From: an uncultured Chlorobiaceae bacterium
GTDB taxonomy: Bacteria; Bacteroidota; Chlorobiia; Chlorobiales; Chlorobiaceae
Reading direction: 5' to 3'
Length of the DNA stretch: 64,000 nucleotides
Assembly: GCA_903882665.1 (NCBI GenBank)
Contig: CAIRXW010000023.1
Location: forward strand, 186,001-250,000
The notes under the pieces were generated by a model. It was not told where the DNA came from. It saw only the letters and a program-made list of their open reading frames with translations, and did no database searches. Positions 47,026 to 56,314 of this stretch are shown here, piece by piece. Position 1 is the stretch's first letter; every line of letters starts with the position of its first letter. A program made the position numbers and the translations under genes.

Positions 47026-48261
47026 TTGAGAGGAAAAAAGATCATTATCGGCATTTGCGGCGGCATTGCGGCCTATAAAATACCACAACTCGTGAGACTT
47101 TTAAAAAAAAGAGGTGCCCTTGTCAGGGTGGCGCTTACGGATGCAGGTGCCCGTTTTGTGAGTGAGCTTGCGCTTGCCACCGTTTCTGAAGAGCCGGTCT
47201 ACCGCAAAATTTTTCCTCCGGTTGAGAGTGAGGGAGTGGATTATACCCGACATATCTCTCTTGGTGAGTGGGCCGATGCCCTGGTGATTGCTCCGGCTAC
47301 CGCAAATACTCTTGCCCGGCTCAGTGCAGGCCTTTGCGACGATATGCTTGCCGCCATTTTTCTTACCTTGCGCCCCTCCAAACCGGTGCTGATTTTTCCG
47401 GCCATGGATGGCCAGATGTTTCTGTCGGCCTCGGTACAGAGAAATATTGCAGCGCTTGTCGCCCAGGGGTGCTCGGTCATCAATCCTGAAAGCGGGGAGC
47501 TTGCGTCAGGGCAGTGCGGAGTTGGCCGTATGCCTGAGCCCGAGGCTATCCTGCTCGCTCTTGAAGAGGCACTGCATGAGGCTATGGGGTGCTCTCCACT
47601 TTACCGCAAAAGGGTTGTGGTTACAGCAGGACCGACACGGGAAAAAATTGATGGCGTCCGTTTTATTTCGAACTACTCTTCGGGCAAAATGGGTTTTGCT
47701 ATTGCACGCGCTGCGGCTAAACGGGGTGCCTTGGTCACGCTTGTTACGGGACCGGTTCACCTCCCGACACCTCCTGGTGTGGAGCGCATGGATGTTGAAA
47801 GTACGGCGGAAATGAACGCTGCGGCCGAAGGGTTTTTCAAGAGCTGCGACCTTTTTATCGGGGCGGCTGCGGTCTCTGATTATCGGCCTGCAACACCTTA
47901 TGAGGGGAAAATGAAAAAGGATGATGAGCAAATTGTGCTTACCCTTGTAAAAAATCCTGATATTCTTGCCGGATTTGGCCGACAGAAAAGCCCTTCTCAG
48001 CTTGCTGTGGGATTTGCTCTTGAGACCCGGAGCGGCCTGGAGAGTGCCCGTAAAAAACTGGCGGACAAAAACCTTGACCTTATTGCGTTCAATTTTTTTG
48101 ACCGTAAAACCTCCGGTTTTGATGTCGATACCAATATTCTTACCCTGATAGGGAGCGATGGAGTAATAACGGAGCTCCCGCAACTGACCAAAGACGACGC
48201 AGCCGGAAAGCTGCTTGATGCTGTGGAGCAGCTTTGCCTGAACAGAGCGGTTAACCCCTGA
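47026..48261 (+). CDS. coaBC: Bifunctional phosphopantothenoylcysteine decarboxylase/phosphopantothenate-cysteine ligase
   Basis: 411 residues from a TTG at 47026 with GGGGGC 8 bases upstream; this makes the protein begin LRGKKIIIGICGGIAAYKIP, as in the family, while an upstream TTG at 46981 adds unrelated residues. Residues 1-180 are the flavin-dependent CoaC half: GGIAAYK, the H-x-x-L-G-E-W-A-D segment with the FMN/substrate motif APATANTLARL, and LASGQCGVGRMPEPE. Residues about 190-405 are the CoaB ligase half (VVTAGPTREKIDGVRFISN, SSGKMGFAIA). It carries out two steps of coenzyme A synthesis. At the place of the E. coli active-site Cys (A-C-G) this protein has A-S-G, with a Cys two residues later. 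Confidence 0.92.
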   Translation: MRGKKIIIGICGGIAAYKIPQLVRLLKKRGALVRVALTDAGARFVSELALATVSEEPVYRKIFPPVESEGVDYTRHISLGEWADALVIAPATANTLARLSAGLCDDMLAAIFLTLRPSKPVLIFPAMDGQMFLSASVQRNIAALVAQGCSVINPESGELASGQCGVGRMPEPEAILLALEEALHEAMGCSPLYRKRVVVTAGPTREKIDGVRFISNYSSGKMGFAIARAAAKRGALVTLVTGPVHLPTPPGVERMDVESTAEMNAAAEGFFKSCDLFIGAAAVSDYRPATPYEGKMKKDDEQIVLTLVKNPDILAGFGRQKSPSQLAVGFALETRSGLESARKKLADKNLDLIAFNFFDRKTSGFDVDTNILTLIGSDGVITELPQLTKDDAAGKLLDAVEQLCLNRAVNP

Positions 48262-48278
48262 AAAAAAAGGATTGTTTC

Positions 48279-48902
48279 ATGCAAGCTATGACGACAGATG
48301 AAGAGCGCACGTCATCATCGAGGGAGCTGACGCTGCTGTTCGAAACGGCAAGGGGGTGTCGGCAGTGCCAGCTTGCCGAAACCAGGAAAAACTTTGTTTT
48401 TGGTGAAGGTAATGTCTGCGCAGATCTTGTCGTTATCGGAGAGGCTCCGGGTGCAGAAGAGGATGCTTCCGGTCGGCCGTTTGTGGGGCGTTCAGGCCAG
48501 CTCCTCGATAAAATTCTGCAAGCTGCAGGATTCTCCCGCCAGGAGGTTTATATTTGCAATATACTGAAATGCCGACCTCCCGGAAACCGAAACCCGCTTC
48601 AGGGTGAGATCGAAAGCTGCATGCCCTGGCTTCTGGGGCAGTTGCAGATCGTCAAGCCCAAAGTTATCCTGATTCTCGGGAAAGTTGCGGCAAATACCAT
48701 TTTCGACAATAAACTCTCTCTTGGAGCGATGAGGGGAAAAGTGACACGATGGAAAGAATTTGATTGTTTTATTACCTATCATCCAGCGGCACTGCTGCGT
48801 AACCCCGAATGGAAAAAAGGGTGCTGGGAGGATATTCAACTGATGATGGGCCATTACGAAAAACTTTGCGGCAAGAACCGCGCAGCGGAACATGAGCATT
48901 AA
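48279..48902 (+). CDS. Family 4 uracil-DNA glycosylase ([4Fe-4S])
   Basis: A 207-residue base-excision repair enzyme. Motif A is GEAPGAEEDASGRPFVGRSG near residue 53; the C-terminal motif is TYHPAALLRNP. Cluster cysteines are at C27-x2-C30 and in KCRPPGNRNPLQGEIESC. The enzyme removes uracil from DNA produced by cytosine deamination. An AAGGA sequence precedes the start. dnaB starts 4 bases after its stop, so they are cotranscribed. Confidence 0.93.
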   Translation: MQAMTTDEERTSSSRELTLLFETARGCRQCQLAETRKNFVFGEGNVCADLVVIGEAPGAEEDASGRPFVGRSGQLLDKILQAAGFSRQEVYICNILKCRPPGNRNPLQGEIESCMPWLLGQLQIVKPKVILILGKVAANTIFDNKLSLGAMRGKVTRWKEFDCFITYHPAALLRNPEWKKGCWEDIQLMMGHYEKLCGKNRAAEHEH

Positions 48903-48905
48903 ACG

Positions 48906-50429
48906 ATGATTAAAAAAGCACCACTGGCCATAGATTTTAACAAGGATATTGATTTCAGCAAGGAGAGCCGGGTACCTCCCTACTCAACGGAGATTGAGCA
49001 GGAGGTTCTTGCCTGTATTCTGCTTGAAGATGAGCCTATTGAACAGGTCATACAAATTTTCGGCGATAATGGCGAGGAGGTCTTTTATGAGAGGCGCCAT
49101 CAGATCATTTTCAGGGCGATGATGCAGCTCTACCATAAACGGCAGGCGATCGATATTATCACCGTCAGCGAGGAGTTGCTGAAAATGGAGGAGCTTGAGC
49201 CTGTCGGTGGTCGGCACTACCTGGCCGAACTTTCGGGCAAGGTTATCAGTGCAGCCAATATTGAGTATTATGCGCGTCTGGCAAAGGAGAAGTATCTTTA
49301 CCGGCGAATGATCTCCATTTCGGCCAAAATTTCGGGTGCGGCCTACAGCTCATCGATGGATATTTTTGATCTTGTCGAACATGCTTCGCAGCAGTTTTTC
49401 AATATCTCGCAGGCTGGTATCAAAAAGAAGGCGTCGCTCATCAAGGAGCTGGTCAAAAACGGTATACGGATGCTTGAGAGCCTGAGGGCTTCACAATCGT
49501 CCATTACCGGTGTCGGATCGGGCTTTTCTGAACTTGATCAGATGACTGCAGGATTTCAGCCTTCCGACATGATTATTATTGCGGCAAGGCCTTCAGCGGG
49601 TAAAACGGCATTTGCCCTTGCTGTTGCCCGTAATGCTTCCGTCGATTTCGATACCCCGGTCCTTTTTTTCAGCCTTGAGATGGCGGAGGTGCAGTTGGCC
49701 ATCAGGCTTATGTGCGCTGAAGCCTACGTTGAATCACAACTTGTGAGAACTGGCCGGATAACGCCTGAGATGATGGGCCGGATCATCAACAGCATGGACA
49801 AACTCAATGAGGCCAAGCTTTTTATTGATGATACGGCCGGTATCTCCATTATGGAGCTTGCGGCCAAAACCCGCCGGATGAAGCAGGAGCACAATATCGG
49901 TATGGTTGTGGTCGATTACCTGCAGTTGGTGACTCCGGTCAGGGATGGCAGAACAAATCGTGAACAGGAGATTGCGCAGATATCACGGTCGCTGAAGGCT
50001 CTTGCCAAGGAACTGAATATTCCCATTATCGCCCTTGCGCAGCTTAACCGCTCTGTTGAGCAGCGATCAGGCGACCGCAGACCCCAGCTCAGCGATTTGA
50101 GAGAGTCGGGCTCGATTGAACAGGATGCCGATGTTGTGATGTTTCTTTCGAGGCCTGAGATGTATGGCAAACAAACCTTCGAAGATGGCTCATCAACGAA
50201 AGATGTTGTTGAAATAGTCATCGGCAAGCAGCGAAATGGCCCGATCGGGGATATACGGTTGCTCTTCCTGAAAAATTATGGACGCTTTCAGTCAACAGCC
50301 AACAGCTATGTTACGGGTGGAGATGAAGGAGGAAATTCCGGAAATCAGGATCATTATCTGCCCGCATCACCGGAGCCGGGAAAATCAACTATTGCCCAGT
50401 TTATCACTCATGACGAAGCACCCTTTTAA
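48906..50429 (+). CDS. dnaB: Replicative DNA helicase
   Basis: A 507-residue DnaB. The N-terminal domain (PPYSTEIEQEVLACILLED, PVGGRHYLAELS) binds primase; the RecA-like motor has Walker A ARPSAGKT at residues 227-234, GMVVVDYLQLVTP as Walker B, and the arginine/H4 region IALAQLNRSVEQRSGDRRP with SDLRESGSIEQDAD. It unwinds DNA at the replication fork. No intein interrupts the usual insertion sites. The length is slightly above the family norm owing to a C-terminal tail. Confidence 0.97.
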   Translation: MIKKAPLAIDFNKDIDFSKESRVPPYSTEIEQEVLACILLEDEPIEQVIQIFGDNGEEVFYERRHQIIFRAMMQLYHKRQAIDIITVSEELLKMEELEPVGGRHYLAELSGKVISAANIEYYARLAKEKYLYRRMISISAKISGAAYSSSMDIFDLVEHASQQFFNISQAGIKKKASLIKELVKNGIRMLESLRASQSSITGVGSGFSELDQMTAGFQPSDMIIIAARPSAGKTAFALAVARNASVDFDTPVLFFSLEMAEVQLAIRLMCAEAYVESQLVRTGRITPEMMGRIINSMDKLNEAKLFIDDTAGISIMELAAKTRRMKQEHNIGMVVVDYLQLVTPVRDGRTNREQEIAQISRSLKALAKELNIPIIALAQLNRSVEQRSGDRRPQLSDLRESGSIEQDADVVMFLSRPEMYGKQTFEDGSSTKDVVEIVIGKQRNGPIGDIRLLFLKNYGRFQSTANSYVTGGDEGGNSGNQDHYLPASPEPGKSTIAQFITHDEAPF

Positions 50430-50438
50430 AGCCACATT

Positions 50439-52223
50439 ATGCCAGAATTAAACGAATCACTGAACACCGGCAGCGAAACAACAAAAAAAGAGCCCTCCCT
50501 CAAGGGTAGTGAGGCCGTTTATTCAGGAATCGGAGCATCGAAAGGAATTACTGTCGGAGAGTGCTACAGTTTCGTCAAAGAGGAGTGTCATCATGAAATC
50601 AGTGAGCTGAACGAGAATAATATCAGTGAAGAGATTGAACGCTTTCTTTTCGCCTTGCAGCGATCGGAAAATGAGCTGAAGAAAATTGAGCAGGTCACCA
50701 TGAGAAAACTGGGGAAGGGGTACTCCAATCTCTTTGAGGCACAGATCATGATGCTGCATGACCCGGTACTGATTAATGCCATTGCCGGACGGATACAATC
50801 GGAACACAGGCCGGCGCACCTTGTTATTGAGGAGGAGTTCGACCACTATCTTGAACATTTCAGGAATTCGTCCGACCTGATTTTCCAGGAGCGGGCTGAT
50901 GATCTGCACGATATCAAGAACCGGATTATCAGAAACCTTCATGTGCGCAAACTGCACTCCTGGATTCCTGAAGGAGTGATTGTCGCCTCCGACAACCTCT
51001 CTCCGGCCGATGTCATTCTTTTAAGCCGCAACAATGTCAAGGGATTTGTCACCGATTCAGGGGGAAAAACCTCGCATGTTTCCCTGATATGCCGTTCACT
51101 CAATATTCCGATCGTCGTCGGCCTTGGCAATATTTCACAGAGGGTATCGACCGGTATGCAGATGATTATTGACGGCACTACCGGAACCGTCATTACAAGC
51201 CCTGAAGAGAAGACTCTTGCGCTCTACCTTGAAAAACAGAAGGAGGCAAAACTGAATGACGATGACCGTTCACTGACGGCTGCGCTTCCTGCATCGACAA
51301 AGTGCGGTGTCAGGATCACCTTTTATGCAAATATTGACTTCAAGGAGGAGTTGCAGGCTCTGGTCGCTTCCGGTGCAGAGGGAGTGGGGCTGTTCAGGAG
51401 CGAAAATCTCTTTACTGAAGTGACAAAAGTGCCCGGCGAGTCGGAGCAGTATACCTGTTACCGGGAGATGGCTGAAACAATATCGCCGATGCCTCTCGAT
51501 ATACGCCTCTTTGATATTGGTGGTGACAAGCTGATCTACTCTCCCGTCAAGGAACCCAATCCAAACCTTGGGTGGAGGGGTATCAGGATCTTGATTGATC
51601 TGCCGGAAATTCTTGATGCCCAGCTCAGAGCTGCCATACGGGCAAATGTTCATGGCAATATTGACATCCTGATTCCCATGATCATTTCGGTCGATGAGAT
51701 CCGCCTGGTCAGGGCAATGATTGACAAGCACTATGAGGAGCTGGCTGCCGAGGCTGGTTCGCAGGTTGAAAAACCGGGAGTCGGAGCCATGGTAGAGGTG
51801 CCTGCGGCGGTCGAACTCATTGATGAGATCACCAGGTGTGTTGATTTTATCAGCATCGGTACCAATGATCTTACGCAGTACTCGCTTGCTGTAGACCGCA
51901 ACAACGCTATGGTGCAGGATCTTTTTGATAAATTTCATCCGGCAATAATCCGCCAACTGCACCGGGTGATAACAGCCGCCAATAAAAACCGGTGCAAGGC
52001 GATGATCTGCGGCGATATGGGTTCCGATCCTCTTGCACTGCCGTTTCTGCTGGGGTGCGGACTGAGGATGTTCAGTGTTGTCGTCTCGGATATCGCGAAA
52101 CTCAAGTCGCTGGTATCGCGCTACTCAATCGCTGAAACCGAAGCGCTTGCACAGGAGTGCATTTCGCTCGGTACCTCAACGGCCGTCAAGGCCTGCCTGG
52201 AAGCGTTCCAGGCAGCACATTGA
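50439..52223 (+). CDS. ptsI: Phosphoenolpyruvate-protein phosphotransferase (enzyme I)
   Basis: A 594-residue enzyme I. The phosphohistidine is His213 in GFVTDSGGKTSHVSLICRSL. The PEP-binding TIM barrel contains GAEGVGLFRSENLF, FDIGGDKLIYS, GVGAMVEVPAAVELID and SIGTNDLTQYSLAVDRNN. It transfers phosphate from PEP to HPr. Sugar-transport PTS permeases are usually absent in green sulfur bacteria, so the role is likely regulatory, with HPr as partner outside the window. It follows dnaB by 9 bases and converges with ppiD-like (19-base gap). Confidence 0.93.
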   Translation: MPELNESLNTGSETTKKEPSLKGSEAVYSGIGASKGITVGECYSFVKEECHHEISELNENNISEEIERFLFALQRSENELKKIEQVTMRKLGKGYSNLFEAQIMMLHDPVLINAIAGRIQSEHRPAHLVIEEEFDHYLEHFRNSSDLIFQERADDLHDIKNRIIRNLHVRKLHSWIPEGVIVASDNLSPADVILLSRNNVKGFVTDSGGKTSHVSLICRSLNIPIVVGLGNISQRVSTGMQMIIDGTTGTVITSPEEKTLALYLEKQKEAKLNDDDRSLTAALPASTKCGVRITFYANIDFKEELQALVASGAEGVGLFRSENLFTEVTKVPGESEQYTCYREMAETISPMPLDIRLFDIGGDKLIYSPVKEPNPNLGWRGIRILIDLPEILDAQLRAAIRANVHGNIDILIPMIISVDEIRLVRAMIDKHYEELAAEAGSQVEKPGVGAMVEVPAAVELIDEITRCVDFISIGTNDLTQYSLAVDRNNAMVQDLFDKFHPAIIRQLHRVITAANKNRCKAMICGDMGSDPLALPFLLGCGLRMFSVVVSDIAKLKSLVSRYSIAETEALAQECISLGTSTAVKACLEAFQAAH

Positions 52224-52242
52224 TCTTCGCGGGAGGATTTTT

Positions 52243-54363
52243 TCAGGGCCGAAAGTCCTCAATCTTGGAGTTTTTGCGTACAGCATCAAGGTATTCGCCA
52301 ATGAAGAGTTGCTGCTGCTGCTGTGCTGCCCGGATCAGTTGCGGGGCCGCCTTTGTTTTTTCGGCCTGCAAGTCAAACCCTGCGGGAAGAATTTTTTTCG
52401 CCAAAAGCACCAGAGCGTAGCCGTCGTTGGTTTTTACCGGAGCAGAAAGTTTTGCAGGAGCAAGACCAGAGATGGCTTCCACAAGAGGCTGGTCAACGCC
52501 GTAGCCGGGAATAAGGCCGTCACTCCACCGGATACTGTCGGCAACCACAACCTTGAGCCCCGCATTGGATGCCGCGATCTGTTCAAGGGTCACTCCGGGC
52601 CTCTTTGCCATGGTTGCGAGTTTTTTCTCCACAGCCGCGCCTTTTTTCTCCTGCACCAGTTCAGCTCGGATCCGGGCTTTCAGCTCCTGGTCAAGAGGAC
52701 GGTACCCGCTGTCATTCTTGCCGGTCAGACGCATCACAAAAAAGCCTTTTTCGGTTTCAAGAACATCCGACAGGTCACCCTCTGCCGCCTTGAATGCAAA
52801 TGCCGCCACCTTCTCACTGTAGCCAATCAGCGGTATCGGCATACGTTTGACAAACTCTCCGGTAGGGATAATCGGCAGCTTAGAGGCGGCAGCGCTTTTG
52901 TTGAAACCACTCTCTTTGGCGCTTATCTGAAATGCCATGGCAAGTCGCCGTCCGCTGTCAACCGTTTCCGTAGAAGGTCTGATGTTCCGGACAATCTCGG
53001 AGCCTACTACCGCACGATTGTCGGAGCCGGTCACTTTGATAATGTGAAGGCCAAACCGGGTCTGAATTGGCCCGACAATCGATCCCGGACGTGCAGTGAA
53101 AACCGCTGCGGCAAATTCAGGCACCACGCGCTCTTTGGTGAACCAGCCGATATCGCCGCCATTTGCGGCACTGCCGGAATCAGCGGAATATTTTTTTGCA
53201 AGCAGTTCAAACGGCACGCCTGCCTGAAGCTGTTTGAAAATATACACGGCGAGTTCACGCACTCTCTGGACATCTTCCCTGCTTGCAGGATTGACACGCA
53301 AGAGAATATGCGATACTCTGGCTACAGGCCCGGCGGAGGCACTCACCTGCTTGATTTTGATGAGACGGTATTCACCCTGATCGGCTATCGGACCGACTAT
53401 TTTGCCTGGTGTTACATTCGATGGTGCGAAAAAAGCATCACCTGCGGCCACAGAAAAATCGGCACGCGTGTAGGCTTTGTTGATCGCGGTCGGACGATCG
53501 CTCTGTACTTTAACAAACTCGCTGTCACTCGCCGTCGTTGAAAACTCTGCACGCATCGCTTCAAGTTCGGTTCGGGCACCAAGACTGTCTTTTGATGAGG
53601 GAATCAGGGGAAAGAAAACAAAATCAGCTTTTCTTGACGGCTTGTCCTGTTTAAGGAGCTCTTTATGCTCATCATAATAGGTTTTGATCTCCTCTTCCTT
53701 TACCGGAAAGTTGCTGTCAGTGCCGGCAAAACTTAAGGGAAAGGGAATAAACGAGGCGGAAAAACGGGTGAACACCCTCGAAACCAGATCGCCAAGATCC
53801 CGGTCTGTTACATGATTGAGGGTCAACAATGCCCTGAGCAGTTTGCTCTCCTTGAGTTCGAGGCGAACATACTTTTCAAGCTGCAACCATACCTCTTTTT
53901 CGCGAGGATCACGACGAAGGTTCTCCAGTTTGGTGCGGTCTATGGCTCCGGTTGCCGGATTTGTAAAATATTGCTGAATCACCCTTGGCGGAGTCTGACT
54001 GTTGAGTGCCTCAACCACCTCCTGATCCTGGAGGGTAATACCGAATTTCTCAAACTGCTGATCGAGCATGCTCTGCTTGACCAGGGTAGCCCACGCCTGA
54101 TCCTGAATCCCGAGTTCAACTTCCGGCGTCACTTCGGCTCCCGGACTCCTCCTTCGGAAATCTTCAGTCATCGCCTTGCACATCTCATCATACTGGCTTG
54201 AAGAGATAACCTTTCCGTTGACCTTACCCACCTGATTCTCTTTTTTACCGCTGGATCCGGTAAACTGCATCCCCCATTCAAAGACGATCAGCGCAAGAAA
54301 CGCTGCAAGGAGCGTGTAGAGTATAATATGCGTCTTATCTCGCAAGCTGGACATTACAGCCAT
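52243..54363 (-). CDS. PpiD/SurA-like periplasmic peptidyl-prolyl isomerase
   Basis: A 706-residue membrane-anchored chaperone. One N-terminal helix (HIILYTLLAAFLALIVFEWG, residues 12-31) puts the rest in the periplasm. A SurA_N-type chaperone region follows (VGKVNGKVISSSQYDEM onward). A parvulin PPIC domain occupies about 345-445 (VSHILLRVNP, ADSGSAANGGDIGWF, FGLHIIKV). The C-terminal half is another chaperone-like region ending in a Gln-rich helix (QQQQQ, a CTG-repeat tract). It assists folding of exported and outer-membrane proteins. GAAGGG lies upstream of the chosen ATG. Plus-strand frames opposite it, including one of 488 codons, are not genes. Confidence 0.9.
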   Translation of the reverse strand: MAVMSSLRDKTHIILYTLLAAFLALIVFEWGMQFTGSSGKKENQVGKVNGKVISSSQYDEMCKAMTEDFRRRSPGAEVTPEVELGIQDQAWATLVKQSMLDQQFEKFGITLQDQEVVEALNSQTPPRVIQQYFTNPATGAIDRTKLENLRRDPREKEVWLQLEKYVRLELKESKLLRALLTLNHVTDRDLGDLVSRVFTRFSASFIPFPLSFAGTDSNFPVKEEEIKTYYDEHKELLKQDKPSRKADFVFFPLIPSSKDSLGARTELEAMRAEFSTTASDSEFVKVQSDRPTAINKAYTRADFSVAAGDAFFAPSNVTPGKIVGPIADQGEYRLIKIKQVSASAGPVARVSHILLRVNPASREDVQRVRELAVYIFKQLQAGVPFELLAKKYSADSGSAANGGDIGWFTKERVVPEFAAAVFTARPGSIVGPIQTRFGLHIIKVTGSDNRAVVGSEIVRNIRPSTETVDSGRRLAMAFQISAKESGFNKSAAASKLPIIPTGEFVKRMPIPLIGYSEKVAAFAFKAAEGDLSDVLETEKGFFVMRLTGKNDSGYRPLDQELKARIRAELVQEKKGAAVEKKLATMAKRPGVTLEQIAASNAGLKVVVADSIRWSDGLIPGYGVDQPLVEAISGLAPAKLSAPVKTNDGYALVLLAKKILPAGFDLQAEKTKAAPQLIRAAQQQQQLFIGEYLDAVRKNSKIEDFRP

Positions 54364-54385
54364 AAATCATCCCTTCATTATGTTG

Positions 54386-55048
54386 TTAAAAAACCGTTTC
54401 ATCCCAACCTTCCCTGCCGACCAGCGGCACAAAGGTAAAATGTTCAAAAAGCTCTCGTTTGAAATCCTTTCCTTCTCTCTGGATAACCGTCATCTGCTGT
54501 GCAGAACTCCCGCCAATGGGAATAACCATAGCGCCATTTTCAGCAAGCTGCCGTAACAGTGACTCCGGCTCCCTCGGAGCTCCTGCCGTAACCAAAATCC
54601 CGTCAAAAGGGGCATCATCCATCCATCCAAGCGTTCCGTCTCCAAAACGGCAGGCTACACCAAAACCAAGCCTCGTCAATAGTTTTTTGGCTTTCTCATG
54701 CAATGCAAAAATCCGTTCCACACTAAAAACCGAATAGCCGAGTGCAGCAAGAATTGCCGCCTGATAGCCTGATCCTGTACCGATTTCGAGCACCTTTCCC
54801 GAAGAGCAACGCTCAACGAGCAGGGTTGTCATAAGAGCAACGGTATAGGGCTGGGAGATGGTCTGGCCGAACCCTATGGGATAAGCTCCGTCGTTATAGG
54901 CACAATCCATGGCTTCACCCTCAAAAAAGAGGTGGCGCGGAACCTCAAGAAAAGCATCAAGCACCCGACGGTTGGTGATACCATAACGTTCCAGCGTTTC
55001 AACCATCTCCCTGCGCCGGAGAGTGTTAATTTTTTCTGCCTCTTCCAT
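54386..55048 (-). CDS. pcm: Protein-L-isoaspartate O-methyltransferase
   Basis: A 220-residue SAM methyltransferase. The signature region is AYNDGAYPIGFGQTISQPYT near residue 55, then VLEIGTGSGYQAAILAALG for SAM and DGTLGWMDDAPFDGILVTAG. It methylates isoaspartate in damaged proteins to start their repair. It is 22 bases upstream of the ppiD-like gene on the same strand and may share its transcript. The 287 bases between its start and the next minus-strand gene's end (55049-55335) hold no convincing gene. Confidence 0.94.
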   Translation of the reverse strand: MEEAEKINTLRRREMVETLERYGITNRRVLDAFLEVPRHLFFEGEAMDCAYNDGAYPIGFGQTISQPYTVALMTTLLVERCSSGKVLEIGTGSGYQAAILAALGYSVFSVERIFALHEKAKKLLTRLGFGVACRFGDGTLGWMDDAPFDGILVTAGAPREPESLLRQLAENGAMVIPIGGSSAQQMTVIQREGKDFKRELFEHFTFVPLVGREGWDETVF

Positions 55049-55335
55049 GACACCAAAAGAAAACCCTTTGAGCCCCTCTTGCCATTCAGCCCTGCGGGCT
55101 CTCTTTGCCCGCCCGGGGAATGGCTAATATTGCATCAAAAACAACAAAAAACAATCTCCTGCTGGCAGTTTACCATTTTTGGCAATAAATACCACGCAAG
55201 CTCCCCTTTCCTCCTGATCCATCGTTCAAGCTTCCCCGGCTGCAGTCGGCCATGGAGATCCCTTCTGGAACTGCTCCGGCAACCTCTGAGTGGTATCGAG
55301 TATGGCGAGAAAGAGGTTCCTGTTACCAATGACCA

Positions 55336-56214
55336 TTATTCCAAATCAGTATACGCTCCAAAATCTGCCCTGTGACCAATTCCATTCATGAAATGATCAA
55401 AAAACAACCAATATCTTGGGGGATTGTAGAGATGCTCAGGGGATGAATTTTCTTCAAATTTATTTTGAGCCAAATCTCTGCGAACAAAAAAAGCATTGGA
55501 TCCCGTTATATTTGTGGCAACAAGCACATAACCTTTACTTACGGCAACATCATTGATTGCAACCAGGCTTGATCCCATGTAGTCACCACCACGCCATATA
55601 TTTGTCGGATTGTAAACAGGTTTTTTTGACAACGGGGGCGGGAATTTTGCATTGTATTCAATACAAATTACTTTCGGTGAAATTTCCAGCGACTCCAGCA
55701 AATAGATATCGTTACCGTCAATATCTATGGAGAGGAAATCCAGATTATCGCTCTCTATACCCAGTGGCTGCAAAGTCTGTTTCAATGCGTCATTAATATT
55801 CTCTTTCGTAACAAAACCTATTCCCAATACAAGGCGTCTCTGTTTTGCCTGGAAAAGAGAGGCAAATTTATTTTCTATCAGACTCTTTTGGCGCTCATTT
55901 CCCTCAATCCAGCCACCACGCCACCCATTATGAATCAAGTAGAGCGTGTTACACTCCAGACCGTTCTCAACACCTATTTCACAAAAAGATCCATTGACCA
56001 TTCCAAGACGCCGAAATATCTCGCATAATATTCCATCTTCATCGTTTTGACTGTAAACCTTGAAGCCATATTGTTCAAGGCGATTTGGCCGGCTTCGCAA
56101 TGGTTCCAGAATTCTCTCAATCTCAGTACGAGCCAGATATCCGGAATTTCGTTTCAACTGAAAAACCAGGTTAGCTGTTGCATTTTGAAGTTCTTTTTCA
56201 AGAGTTGGTTCCAT
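55336..56214 (-). CDS. FkbM-like methyltransferase-fold protein
   Basis: 292 residues. The core is SQNDEDGILCEIFRRLG, FCEIGVENGLECNTLYLI, GWRGGWIEGNERQ and DFLSIDIDGNDIYLLESL, which fit a class I SAM-dependent methyltransferase of the FkbM-related group often found with surface sugars. The C-terminal part (YMGSSLVAINDVAVSKGYVL, TNITGSNAFFVRRDL) is conserved-looking but unassigned. It stands apart from the glycan cluster, between pcm and ftsY. Its base composition is lower in GC than the neighbours, so it may have been acquired. The substrate is unknown. Confidence 0.7.
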   Translation of the reverse strand: MEPTLEKELQNATANLVFQLKRNSGYLARTEIERILEPLRSRPNRLEQYGFKVYSQNDEDGILCEIFRRLGMVNGSFCEIGVENGLECNTLYLIHNGWRGGWIEGNERQKSLIENKFASLFQAKQRRLVLGIGFVTKENINDALKQTLQPLGIESDNLDFLSIDIDGNDIYLLESLEISPKVICIEYNAKFPPPLSKKPVYNPTNIWRGGDYMGSSLVAINDVAVSKGYVLVATNITGSNAFFVRRDLAQNKFEENSSPEHLYNPPRYWLFFDHFMNGIGHRADFGAYTDLE

Positions 56215-56314
56215 ATTTGTTTTTTATTTTAGCATTGCGATATACAGCTTCAGATGTCCAGTGCGATCAGTACAATTCATGCCGTCAGGATATTTTTGCT
56301 CAATCGAGATTATT

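Noticed and set aside
52075..53541. 488-codon plus-strand frame opposite the PpiD-like gene
   Set aside because: It starts inside ptsI, has no domain sense, is Cys/Arg/His-rich, and the minus-strand protein has clear PpiD features.
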